Of a stretch of 64,000 bases of DNA, positions 44,612-53,184 are shown one piece after another. The number at the start of each line of letters is the position of its first letter. Position 1 is the first letter of the stretch. The DNA lies in contig JBMNMP010000001.1 in NCBI GenBank assembly GCA_050953405.1, positions 310,001 to 374,000 of the forward strand. The letters run 5' to 3'. Below the pieces are notes generated by a model. It was given only the letters and a program-made list of their open reading frames with translations, did not search any database and was not told the DNA's origin. The position numbers and the translations under genes were made by a program. This DNA comes from RUG100 sp050953405. Its GTDB lineage: Bacteria > Bacillota > Clostridia > Peptostreptococcales > Anaerovoracaceae.

Positions 44612-47600
44612 GTGAACAGATTGAAAGCGATTTCCGGCTTTCTGGTCGACAAGAGGCATGCTTTGCTGATAACCTTTGCGGTCATGGCAGCTGTCTGCCT
44701 GTTGCTGATGACGAAAGTCAATGTGATAACAGATATGTCGAAGTATCTGCCGGATGATTCATCCATGCACCAGGGTCTGCAGATATTGAAAAAGCAGTTC
44801 CCTGATGTTTCTATGTCGGACACCACGATGAGGGTGATGTTCACCGGCCTCGACGGCGAAGAGCAGTCAAAGATAGAGAAACAGCTGCAGGACATGAAGT
44901 ATGTCAAGTCAGTTGCCTACAACAGCGGCGACAAGGATTACCAGAAGGGCAGATATTCTCTGTTTGAGCTGACGATTCCGTATACTAACGCATCGCAGCA
45001 GGTCGCCGAGGTCAAAGACTCTCTGGATTCAAAGTACAGCGCCATGCAGGAAGACGGGAAGATGGTTTATCAGGTAAGCCACGATACGCGGGCGAATATA
45101 GAGCCCTGGATCCTGGTACTGGTAGTCGCCATACTGCTGGCTATACTGCTGGTGATGTGTTCCAGCTGGCTGGAACCGTTCCTGTTCCTGGCTGCCATCG
45201 GGACGGCAGTTCTCATCAATATGGGCACCAATGCATTTCTGCCGGGAGTTTCGCAGACCACCCATGCGATAGCAGCTCTGCTGCAGCTGGTGCTTTCCAT
45301 GGACTATTCTATAATCCTCATGAACAGGTACCGCCAGGAGCTGGTGGAGACGCCGGACAGGATACAGGCCATGAAGCAGGCGCTGGAGGGGCTTTCCCCG
45401 CTATTGCCAGCAGCGCGATGACGACCGTGGTCGGCCTCCTGATGCTGGTATTCATGAGCTTCAAGATAGGTGAGGATCTGGGCGTCGTGCTGGCAAAGGG
45501 CGTGGCTATCAGTCTGGTATGCATCTTTACAGTGCTCCCGTCGCTGATACTCATGTTCGACAAGGGCATCCGCCTGACGGCCAAGAAGGTACCCAGGATC
45601 ACTATGGGTGCCGTGGGACGCTTCAGCAGCCACTATCGCTGGGTTCTGACAGCCCTTTTTGCGGTGATCTTTGTGGCCGCTTTCATAATGAAGGGCAACA
45701 CGCCTATCTCGTATTCTACTATCCAGCCGAGCAACAAGATCGACAAGCTCTTTCCGGAGACCAACGATATGGTCATGCTGTACAAAAATGACAAAGCGGC
45801 AGCCGCCGACAGGTTCCTCGGGAAGATGGAGGACGACAAGGCTGTCAGCAGCATCACATCATACGGCACCACGGTAGGCAAACAGTATACCGCGGGCCGC
45901 ATGGCCGATAAGGTGCAGGAGGCCGCTGCCCGGGAGGACAGTGGTTCGACAGGCGGCTTCAACCTGAACACAGATACCATGAAGATGATATACTACTACC
46001 ATTTCAAGGACGCGAAGACGCCTGTGGTGGAAGCCGGCAGCTTCATATCATTCCTGTCGCATGAAATCGTCAACAACAAAACTTTCAGCGCTCAGATGGG
46101 CAAGACTGATGCCGGGGAGACGGCTATGCTGGAGAAATTTTCAAGCCCCGCGCAGCTGACAGCAGAAAGATCGCCGGCGGAGATGGCTTCCTTCTTCGGG
46201 ATGAGCAAGGATCAGTGCCGCCGGATATATATGTACTATTACATGAAAAACGGCGGCGGACGCAGCGGCAGTATGACCCTCTCCTCGTTTGTGGATTTCC
46301 TGCTGAACGATGTGGCCGCTGACCCGCGCTACTCTGCGAACTTTGATGCCGCCACCCTGCAGCGCATGCGACAGCTGAAAACATTCACCGACGAGCAGAG
46401 CATCAATAAAAAGCGCACCTGGCGCGAGATGGCTTCACTGCTGGGCACGGATACCGAGTCCATGAAGCTTTTGTATGCGGACCGCTTTGCGGCCGGGAAG
46501 GGGACCAGGCTGCGGAAGATGACTCTCAGTCAGCTGGTTACTTTCCTCAATGATAAAGTGCTCAAGAACAAACAGCTGGCGGGCAAGATCGATTCGTCGG
46601 CGAAGAAACAGCTGCAGATGCTGGCGGCTTATACGGACAAAGATGCCATCACGAAACCGATGGATGCGAGAGGACTGGCCGCGAGCTTTTCTCTCGACGA
46701 GGTTGCCGTGAACCAGCTGCTGGCGATGAGAGGCGTGTCCACCATGTCGCAGTACGATTTCGTGACCTATCTGATCGCGGATATTGTACCTAATCCGGCA
46801 TTCGGCGGCAGCTTTGATCAGGTCCAGATCGAGAATCTGGGACGTTTGAAGGCCATCATGGATATGACGGTCTCCGGACAGCAGCTGAGCTGGTCGCAGG
46901 CGGCACAGTTCCTCGGCATGAAGGCATCGCAGATGAAAGTACTGTACGCTTACCGCGATGCAGATAACAATATCAGCAAATGGAAATTATCGCTGGTCGA
47001 TGTGAAGGACCAGCTGGGAGCAGCCGCCAGGCTGATGACGGCGGCGCAGAGCGGCAAATCTTATACGGCAGCGCAGATGGCCGATCTCCTGGGGATGGAT
47101 CAGTCTCAGGCGAGGATGATATACCTGCTGCACAAATACAAGAGCGGTGACGACAGCGGCTGGAGTCTTTCGGTGCAGAGCTTCCTGCATTTCATGACTT
47201 CCAGCGTATTGTCGGACAGCACGATCTCAAGCGGGATATCCGCACAGCAGGCAAAGCAGCTGCGATCGCTCTCACGTCTGACGGATGCCGTGGTGGCCGG
47301 GGAACAGTGTTCCTCTCAAAGAATGTACGGGCTGCTGTCCGGGATGACGGAAAACAGCGGCTTGAACAAGGACACTATGGACATCCTCTACTTTGCTTAT
47401 GGAGGGATGCACCGCAGCAATGACGCATGGACTATGTCCATGGTACAGCTGGCCGATGTGCTGGCAAACGATCTGGTGAAGGATCAGAGATTTTCCAGCC
47501 TCATAGATGAAAAGCAGAAGGACAGCATCGCCGGGATGAAAAAGAGGCTCGATGACGGTGCAAAGCAGCTGCGCGGCAAGGATTATTCCATAGCAATGAT

Positions 47601-48243
47601 AAAGACTACTTTGCCGGATGAAGGCAGCGAGACCACGAAATTCATGGATCGGCTCAGCAGCGGTGCCCGGGCATCCATAGGCAGCGGAGATTACTATCTG
47701 ATGGGGAATACGCCTATGGCTTATGAAATGTCGCAGACTTTCCGCGGCGAGCTGAACAAGATCACACTGCTGACCATCATCGCCATCTTCCTGGTAGTGC
47801 TGCTGACATTCAGGTCTTTAGCGGTGCCTGCCATACTGGTCATGATCATACAGGGTGCGGTCTTCATCATGATGACAACGATGGGCCTGCAGGGCTATAC
47901 TATCAACTATCTGGCGCTCCTGATCGTGCAGAGCATACTGATGGGGGCCACCATCGACTATGCGATACTATATACCACGTATTACCGGGAGCACCGGCTG
48001 TTCAGCGGGCGCGACGAGTCGGTGGTCGCCGCTTACAACGGCTCTATCCACACGATCATGACATCGGGGCTCATCATGATCGTGGTCACCCTGGCAGCCA
48101 GCTTTGCCTTCTCGGAGCCGATGATAAGGCAGATCTGCCGCACCATATCGATCGGTGCGCTCAGCGCGGTGATCCTCATACTCTTCATCCTGCCCGGCGT
48201 CCTCGCGGCATGCGACAAAGTGGTGCGTCCGCGCAGCACCTGA
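44612..48243 (+). pseudogene. MMPL/RND-family transporter, frameshifted in a G-run
   Basis: GTG start at 44612. N-terminal helix (LITFAVMAAVCLLLM), an extracytoplasmic loop and helices to MKQALEG at 45390; then the frame breaks. Adding one G to the GGGG run at 45388-45391 restores KQALEGAFPAIASSAMTTVVGLLMLVFMSFKIGEDLG and one frame of about 1210 aa to 48243, typical for MmpL proteins. Both RND halves are recognisable (the second from about 47740: GELNKITLLTIIAIFLVVLLTFRSL, GATIDYAILYTTYYREHR). The second extracytoplasmic region is enlarged by seven repeats of roughly 80 aa. Family members export lipids or peptides. Lesion may be real or a base-call error. Confidence 0.85.
45985..47570 (+). 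repeat. Seven protein-level repeats in the MMPL extracytoplasmic domain
   Basis: Within the MMPL frame a unit of about 80 aa recurs, each anchored by an aromatic motif: MKMIYYYHF, CRRIYMYYYMK, MKLLYADRF, VNQLLAMRG, MKVLYAYRD, ARMIYLLHK, MDILYFAYG. Each is followed by a helix like MTLSQLVTFLNDKVL and preceded by a MASLLGM-like segment. Similarity is at protein level; DNA is diverged, so this is an old expansion. Confidence 0.8.
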
Positions 48244-48333
48244 TGGCGTCCCGCCGTTGAGGGTGTTATAAATCTGTGATATCTGTGTATATATATCCGT
48301 GAAGCGTTATTCAAGCAAAAGGAGATAGAAGAC

Positions 48334-48597
48334 ATGATAAAGACTACAGTAGGCGTTGAAGGCATGATGTGCGGGATGTGCGAAGCGCATATCAAGGACT
48401 GCATCAGAAAGAACTTCAGTATAAAGAAAGTCACCGCATCGGCGAAGAACAATGAGGCGGTGATAATCTCTGAAGAGCCTGTAGGAGAGGATCAGCTGCA
48501 TGCGGCCATAGATCCCACCGGCTATACGGTGACCACGGTGATCAGCGAGCCGTATGAAAAGAAGAAGGGGCTCTTCGGTTTCGGAAAGAAGTCCTGA
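48334..48597 (+). CDS. HMA heavy-metal-associated domain protein (CopZ-like)
   Basis: 87-aa single-domain protein with the metal-binding GMMCGMCEAHI (CxxC) loop and a ferredoxin-like fold pattern; likely a copper or other soft-metal chaperone. A short GLFGFGKKS tail is added. RBS AAAAGGAG. No P-type ATPase or CsoR is nearby, so the partner is not in this window. Separated from the MMPL stop by 90 nt. Confidence 0.9.
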   Translation: MIKTTVGVEGMMCGMCEAHIKDCIRKNFSIKKVTASAKNNEAVIISEEPVGEDQLHAAIDPTGYTVTTVISEPYEKKKGLFGFGKKS

Positions 48598-48624
48598 GCG
48601 GGCGACAGCCGATGTGAATGTTTG

Positions 48625-48654
48625 ACAGCGGAGTCTCCGGACCCCGCTGTTTTT
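48625..48654 (+). terminator. Terminator after the HMA gene
   Basis: ACAGCGG/CCGCTGT stem followed by TTTTTG. Confidence 0.75.
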
Positions 48655-48676
48655 GCGCCTTTAAGGTTATTCCGTG

Positions 48677-48738
48677 TTGACAATAATGACTGAGTAAGTA
48701 TATAATTAATAAACCGTTATATATCATTATCTATATAG
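48677..48738 (+). promoter_or_regulatory. modA promoter and possible molybdate-responsive operator
   Basis: TTGACA, 18-nt spacer, TATAAT (48677-48706). Just downstream, CGTTATATAT-N6-CTATATAG (48715-48738) is an AT-rich imperfect dyad resembling the CGTTATAT half-site of enterobacterial ModE operators. No ModE gene is in the window, so the operator call is weak while the promoter is good. Confidence 0.6.
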
Positions 48739-48757
48739 TTGTATTAGGAGTGACAAA

Positions 48758-49567
48758 ATGAAATTCACCAAAAGACTGATCGCTATCGTAGCTGTTCTGG
48801 TTCTGGCACTCTCACTTGCCGCCTGCGGCGGATCCGGAGATTCGAACAATGGAAACAGCGATAAGGACAAGACAAAGATAACTATCGCTGCGGCTGCGAG
48901 CCTGGAAAACGCCCTCAAGGACGAAATCATCCCGGCTTTTGAAAAGGAAAACCCGAGCATCAAAGTTGTCGGTACCTATGACGCCAGCGGAAAGCTGCAG
49001 ACTCAGATCGAGGAAGGCGCTGATGTAGACGTATTCTTCTCAGCCGCTACCAAGCAGATGGACGCACTGGTAGATCAGGATCTCATCGACAAGGACAGCG
49101 TTGTCGACCTGCTGGAGAACCAGATCGTTCTCATCAAGGCCAAGGATTCCGACACAGACATCACCAAGTTTGCGGATATCACTAAGGCTGACAAGATTGC
49201 CATCGGCGACCCCAAGTCCGTACCTGCAGGACAGTATGCAGAGGAAGCATTTAAAAACCTGGGCATCTGGAATGCAGTCAAGGCCAAGGATGTCAGCTAT
49301 GGCACCAACGTTACCGAAGTACTCAACTGGGTAGCTGAAGGCAGTGCTGATGTGGGCGTAGTTTACAAATCAGATGCACTCTCCATGAAGGACAAGGTAG
49401 AGGTCATCGCTACAGCCCCGGCAGACAGCGTATCCAAGTGCATCTATCCCATCGGCAGGGTCAGTGCGACCAAGAAAGGCAAAGCAGCAGACAAATTCAT
49501 GAAGTATCTGCAGAGCGATGCCGCGATGAAGGTCTTTGAAGATTATGGATTCAAATCAAATCTGTAA
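48758..49567 (+). CDS. modA: Molybdate ABC transporter substrate-binding lipoprotein
   Basis: 269 aa. Lipobox LSLAACGG after a hydrophobic signal places Cys near residue 23 as the lipid anchor. The mature part is ModA-like: ITIAAAASLENALKDEIIPAFEK, TYDASGKLQTQIEEGADVDVFFSAA, GDPKSVPAGQYAEEAF, and DVGVVYKSDAL. These are the ligand-contacting segments for molybdate or tungstate. It is followed by modB and modC, confirming the role. RBS TTAGGAG. Confidence 0.95.
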   Translation: MKFTKRLIAIVAVLVLALSLAACGGSGDSNNGNSDKDKTKITIAAAASLENALKDEIIPAFEKENPSIKVVGTYDASGKLQTQIEEGADVDVFFSAATKQMDALVDQDLIDKDSVVDLLENQIVLIKAKDSDTDITKFADITKADKIAIGDPKSVPAGQYAEEAFKNLGIWNAVKAKDVSYGTNVTEVLNWVAEGSADVGVVYKSDALSMKDKVEVIATAPADSVSKCIYPIGRVSATKKGKAADKFMKYLQSDAAMKVFEDYGFKSNL

Positions 49568-49590
49568 GCAATTAAAGAGATAACAACAGC

Positions 49591-49626
49591 AAAACGCATA
49601 CTCTGTTTGCCTGGAGTATGCGTTTT
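49591..49626 (+). terminator. Hairpin between modA and modB
   Basis: AAAACGCATACTC/GAGTATGCGTTTT (13-bp arms), then TTTT-ACAG. Could reduce modBC expression relative to modA, as usual for binding-protein operons. A TATAAT at 49631-49636 with weak TTGCCT 18 nt upstream could restart transcription. Confidence 0.65.
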
Positions 49627-49677
49627 ACAGTATAATGAAGAGGCATTTTTCAATAAGCCTGATTTATAGGAGAATAT

Positions 49678-50379
49678 ATGGAATTTTCACCGATCCTCAT
49701 ATCGTTGAAGACAGCGGCGGTTTCAATAGTGATAACTTTCTTTCTCGGGGTGCTCTGTGCACGCTGGGTCGCCTTCATGCACTCGCAGAGGGCGAAGATG
49801 ATCATCGACGGGATACTCACCCTGCCGCTGGTACTGCCGCCCACCGTACTCGGCTTTTTCCTGCTGCTGATTTTCGGCGTGCGGCGCCCGTTCGGACATT
49901 TCATTCTGGAGACCTTCGGGGTCACTATCGTATTTACCTGGTGGGCGACGGTCGTCGCCGCGGTAGTGGTTGCCTTTCCGCTGATGTATCGCTCGGCCAG
50001 AGGCGCATTCGAGCAGGTGGACAAGAATCTGATCTATGCCGGGCGCACGCTGGGAATGCCCGAGGGACGGATATTCCGCAGGGTGGTCATCCCGGTCGCC
50101 ATGCCGGGAATTGCTACCGGAGGCGTGCTGGCGTTTGCACGCGGTCTCGGAGAATTCGGAGCCACCATCATGCTGGCGGGCAATATAGCCGGGCGCACGA
50201 GGACACTGCCGCTGGCTATCTATTCCGATGTGGCCGGAGGCGACATGGAATCGGCTTATTCCTATGTACTGATCCTCTGCATCATTTCGTTTGTTGTCGT
50301 CATCGGAATGAATTTCTTCACCCTGCGCCGGGATCCCCTGGCGAGGAAGCGCTCTGCGGAGAGGAGGTCTGAGGCATGA
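49678..50379 (+). CDS. modB: Molybdate ABC transporter permease
   Basis: 233 aa, about five to six helices. Matches the ModB fold: FSPILISLKTAAVSIVITFFLG, LTLPLVLPPTVLGFFLLLIFG, RTLGMPEGRIFRRVVIPVAMPGIATGGVLAFARGLGEFGATIMLAGN (EAA-loop region followed by the conserved GEFGAT), and TRTLPLAIYS. The stop overlaps modC (ATGA). RBS AGGAG before ATG 49678. C-terminal tail is very basic. Confidence 0.94.
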   Translation: MEFSPILISLKTAAVSIVITFFLGVLCARWVAFMHSQRAKMIIDGILTLPLVLPPTVLGFFLLLIFGVRRPFGHFILETFGVTIVFTWWATVVAAVVVAFPLMYRSARGAFEQVDKNLIYAGRTLGMPEGRIFRRVVIPVAMPGIATGGVLAFARGLGEFGATIMLAGNIAGRTRTLPLAIYSDVAGGDMESAYSYVLILCIISFVVVIGMNFFTLRRDPLARKRSAERRSEA

Positions 50380-51401
50380 GTCTTCAAGTAGATATAAGAA
50401 AACATTTGCCGGGCTTTTCTCTCGAGGTCTCCTTTGACACTGCGGGAGAGTGGCAGGGCGTTTTGGGAGCCAGCGGATGCGGTAAGAGTATGACGCTGAA
50501 AATGATCGCCGGCATCGTGACTCCCGATGAGGGGCGCATAGTGCTGGGTGACCGCATCCTGTTCGATTCCGAACGCAGGATAGACCTGCGGCCGCAGCAG
50601 CGCAGCGTGGGCTATCTCTTTCAGAACTATGCATTGTTTCCCAGCATGACGGTGCGCGAGAACATCCTCTGCGGGGTGCGCGACGGGGAAACGAAGCGGG
50701 TAGATGAACTGATGGAGACCCTGGAACTGGCGCCTCTGGCGGGACGCTACCCCTCACAGCTGTCAGGAGGACAGCAGCAGAGGGCGGCTCTGGCGCGCTG
50801 CCTCGCCGGAAAACCGGAAGCCATGCTGCTGGACGAGCCTTTCTCAGCGCTGGACGAATATCTCAAAGAGAGACTGCAGCAGGATATCAAGAGGATACTT
50901 TCAGCTTACCCCGGCGAGGTCATCCTCGTGAGCCACAACCGCGATGAGGTCTATCGTTTTTGCAAGCGCATCGCCATCCTTGATGACGGTCATGTGGTTG
51001 CCGCCGGCGATCTGCAGGAGGTCTTTGATGATCCGCGTCAGGTGACTGCGGCGCGTCTCTCGGGGTGCAAGAATATTTCGGGCGCCCAAAAGATGGGACC
51101 GCATCGCGTGAAGGCGCTCGATTGGGGACTGGAACTGGAAACAGAAAGGACTGTGCCCGACGACCTGGGATTCATCGGCATCAGAGCGCACGATATCGAG
51201 GCTGGAGGCGGGAAGAATCGCGTACCGGTGAGCGTGCTCGAAGTGCGCGAGGAATTGTTTGAAACAAACGTCATTTTCGCCAGCGGCAGGGGCGAGCTGT
51301 GGTGGAAGCTGGCGCGTGACGACTGGAGGCGCGACCACCTCGACCATGTCCCGCAGTACATCTCTTTGCCGCCGGACAAGATAATGCTGCTGAGCAAATG
51401 A
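50376..51401 (+). CDS. modC: Molybdate ABC transporter ATPase
   Basis: 341 aa ATPase: Walker A GASGCGKS, Q-loop region LFQNYALFPSMTVREN, signature LSGGQQQR, Walker B MLLDEPFSALDE and H-loop VSHNRDE. The C-terminal about 110 aa has the regulatory/TOBE-type extension (FIGIRAHDIEAGG, PVSVLEVREELFETNVIF). Coupled to modB by a 4-nt overlap. Convergent with the LysR gene, stops abutting. Confidence 0.94.
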   Translation: MSLQVDIRKHLPGFSLEVSFDTAGEWQGVLGASGCGKSMTLKMIAGIVTPDEGRIVLGDRILFDSERRIDLRPQQRSVGYLFQNYALFPSMTVRENILCGVRDGETKRVDELMETLELAPLAGRYPSQLSGGQQQRAALARCLAGKPEAMLLDEPFSALDEYLKERLQQDIKRILSAYPGEVILVSHNRDEVYRFCKRIAILDDGHVVAAGDLQEVFDDPRQVTAARLSGCKNISGAQKMGPHRVKALDWGLELETERTVPDDLGFIGIRAHDIEAGGGKNRVPVSVLEVREELFETNVIFASGRGELWWKLARDDWRRDHLDHVPQYISLPPDKIMLLSK

Positions 51402-52283
51402 TCATACATAATCCATGAACAAGGGGACGATCGGGTTCCCGTTGTTTCTTTGTACGAAAGAACTGATGACGGCCCTGGCGTCACCGGTGTCCAGGGGCAC
51501 GTAGATCAGGTTGAGATTTATCTGAGGCTGGTGCACCTCGAACTCCGGAAGGATAGCGAGGCCCAGGCCGCTGGCCACCATTATGAGGATGGTCTCCACA
51601 TCGTCCTCCGTGTTCCTGACGTTCGGCATCAGTTCGCGGTCGAGAAAATTCCGGGGCACGGGAGCGCTCCTGATGGACTTGTCGTGGCGCAGATCGTGGA
51701 TGATGAGGTCCTCGAACTCCAGCTCCTCCTGCTTTATGAGTTTGTTCCTGGTGAGCGGGTGTCCCGGCGGCATGACCACAAAGTAGCGGTAAGCTCCCAG
51801 CCTGCGCTTCCTCACATTGTGATAGTGCAGGGTGTTGTTTTCGATGTTGAAGATGACATCGTAATCGCCTTCCACGAATCTGTCGTGCAGGGAGACGGCG
51901 TCATCACGGTGCAGGCTGATGTGCACACCGGGATATTCGTTGTGAAAATCCTGTATCGATTTGGGGAAGCTGCTCATTTCCATGGATTGCAGGTAGCCGA
52001 TGGACAAACTGCCGGTGCGCCCGTCCCTGGCGGCGCGTACTCTCTGTATGGCATCACTGGTCTTCGCTATGATGCCTTCGGCCTCGGGAATGAACATCCG
52101 GCCGACGTCCGTCAGCGCCAGCTTTCTGTTGTGTCGCGAGAACAGTTTTACCTGCAGTTCCTCCTCGAGATTGTGGATCTGCTGGGTCACTGCCGACTGG
52201 GAAATAAAAAAGCTCTCCGCAGTGCGCGTGAAGTTCAGCGTCCTCGCCGCCGAGAGAAAATATTTGAGCTGTTGTATCTGCAT
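51402..52283 (-). CDS. LysR-family transcriptional regulator
   Basis: 293 aa: N-terminal winged HTH (MQIQQLKYFLSAARTLNFTRTAESFFISQSAVTQQIHNLEEELQVKLFSRHNRKLALTDVG) and periplasmic-binding-protein-like effector domain (SLSIGYLQSMEMSSFPKSIQDFH, VVMPPGHPL, ILIMVASGLGLAILPEF). Divergent from the YczE-like gene, which it probably controls. Effector unknown. Confidence 0.94.
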   Translation of the reverse strand: MQIQQLKYFLSAARTLNFTRTAESFFISQSAVTQQIHNLEEELQVKLFSRHNRKLALTDVGRMFIPEAEGIIAKTSDAIQRVRAARDGRTGSLSIGYLQSMEMSSFPKSIQDFHNEYPGVHISLHRDDAVSLHDRFVEGDYDVIFNIENNTLHYHNVRKRRLGAYRYFVVMPPGHPLTRNKLIKQEELEFEDLIIHDLRHDKSIRSAPVPRNFLDRELMPNVRNTEDDVETILIMVASGLGLAILPEFEVHQPQINLNLIYVPLDTGDARAVISSFVQRNNGNPIVPLFMDYV

Positions 52284-52338
52284 TTGATCCCCTTTTCAGC
52301 ACGTATATAGCAAATTAGTATCAAAAAACGCGCTTTTA

Positions 52339-52411
52339 ATAAGCTATTACTTATTATACCTCCCGTATTTCGCGCTTGCAAGCCATGAAATCCGCCTATA
52401 AAATAAGTAAT
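52339..52411. promoter_or_regulatory. Divergent promoter region with candidate LysR operator and YczE-gene promoter
   Basis: TTGCAA-17-TAAAAT (52376-52404) is a good plus-strand promoter for the YczE-like gene. ATTACTTAT (52346-52354) recurs inverted as ATAAGTAAT (52403-52411) across it, and AATAAG-N6-CTTATT is a further local dyad at 52339-52356. These AT-rich inverted repeats are candidate LysR contacts. Confidence 0.55.
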
Positions 52412-52447
52412 GTAGAATCAAATTGATAACGAAGGGATGGTAAAATA

Positions 52448-53146
52448 ATGGATAAAGTGGAAACAGTCAAGAGGTATGCGTTTTTTCTGGCGGGTTTGTT
52501 CGTAAATTCGCTGGGCGTGGCCTTCATAACAAAAGCTGACCTGGGCACCTCGCCTATATCGAGCGTACCCTACGTGCTCAGCCTGGGTTTCCCCTTTACT
52601 CTGGGACAATTCACCGTTGCTTTCAACCTGCTGACCATCGCATTGCAGGTACTGATACTGAGAAAAGAGTTCCAGCTGTTTCAGCTGATGCAGCTGCCGG
52701 TGATTTTCCTCTTCGGTTATTTCATAGACTTTTCAATGGATCACATCCTCTTCTGGATGCATCCTGAGGTTTACTTCCTGAAGGTGGTCTTCCTGCTGGC
52801 CGGCTGCGCGATACTGGGCTTTGGAGTCTTCATGGAGGTGGCCGCCAATGTGCTGATGCTGCCCGGTGAAGCGCTGACTAACGCCATCCATCTGAAGAGC
52901 GGAAAGGAATTCGGACTGATAAAGATCTGCGTAGACTCCAGCATGGCCGGGAGTGCGATCATCATCTCGCTGGCCATCTTCGGCAGCATTGCAGGGATCC
53001 GCGAGGGAACGGCAGTCGCTGCCTTCCTGGTGGGATACCTTTCGAGATTCTTCTGCCGCGTGATGCATCCATACACCAGAACGCTGTTCGCGCGCCGTGA
53101 AGTGGTCAGACGGGCGGCGGCGATTTTCGACAGCCACGCTGCCTAG
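52448..53146 (+). CDS. YczE/YyaS/YitT-like membrane protein
   Basis: 232 aa with about six helices: RYAFFLAGLFVNSLGVAFITKADLGTSPISSVPYVLSLGF is the characteristic opening (hydrophobic helix followed by ADLGTSPI), repeated in weaker form at FMEVAANVLMLPGEALTNAI. This family is conserved in Firmicutes; function unknown, possibly a transporter. It is transcribed away from the LysR gene. RBS GAAGGGATGG is modest. Confidence 0.85.
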   Translation: MDKVETVKRYAFFLAGLFVNSLGVAFITKADLGTSPISSVPYVLSLGFPFTLGQFTVAFNLLTIALQVLILRKEFQLFQLMQLPVIFLFGYFIDFSMDHILFWMHPEVYFLKVVFLLAGCAILGFGVFMEVAANVLMLPGEALTNAIHLKSGKEFGLIKICVDSSMAGSAIIISLAIFGSIAGIREGTAVAAFLVGYLSRFFCRVMHPYTRTLFARREVVRRAAAIFDSHAA

Positions 53147-53171
53147 TCTGTAAATGAGCCCGCATTTCTGA

Positions 53172-53177
53172 TATAAT
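53172..53177 (+). promoter_or_regulatory. TATAAT -10 element 7 nt before an ATG (possible leaderless start)
   Basis: TATAAT ends 7 nt before the ATG of the HD protein. With normal promoter geometry transcription would start at or next to the A of the ATG. No Shine-Dalgarno sequence is present and the -35 (TGTAAA region) is weak. Confidence 0.5.
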
Positions 53178-53184
53178 TCATTAC

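Noticed and set aside
44302..44907. A 201-codon minus-strand frame crossing the MMPL start and the candidate small RNA
   Set aside because: No ribosome site, no domain, and it runs through a strong promoter and terminator.
49635..50372. A 245-codon plus-strand frame overlapping modB
   Set aside because: It is the shifted frame of modB; its translation is His/Arg-rich and lacks homology, while modB has all family motifs.
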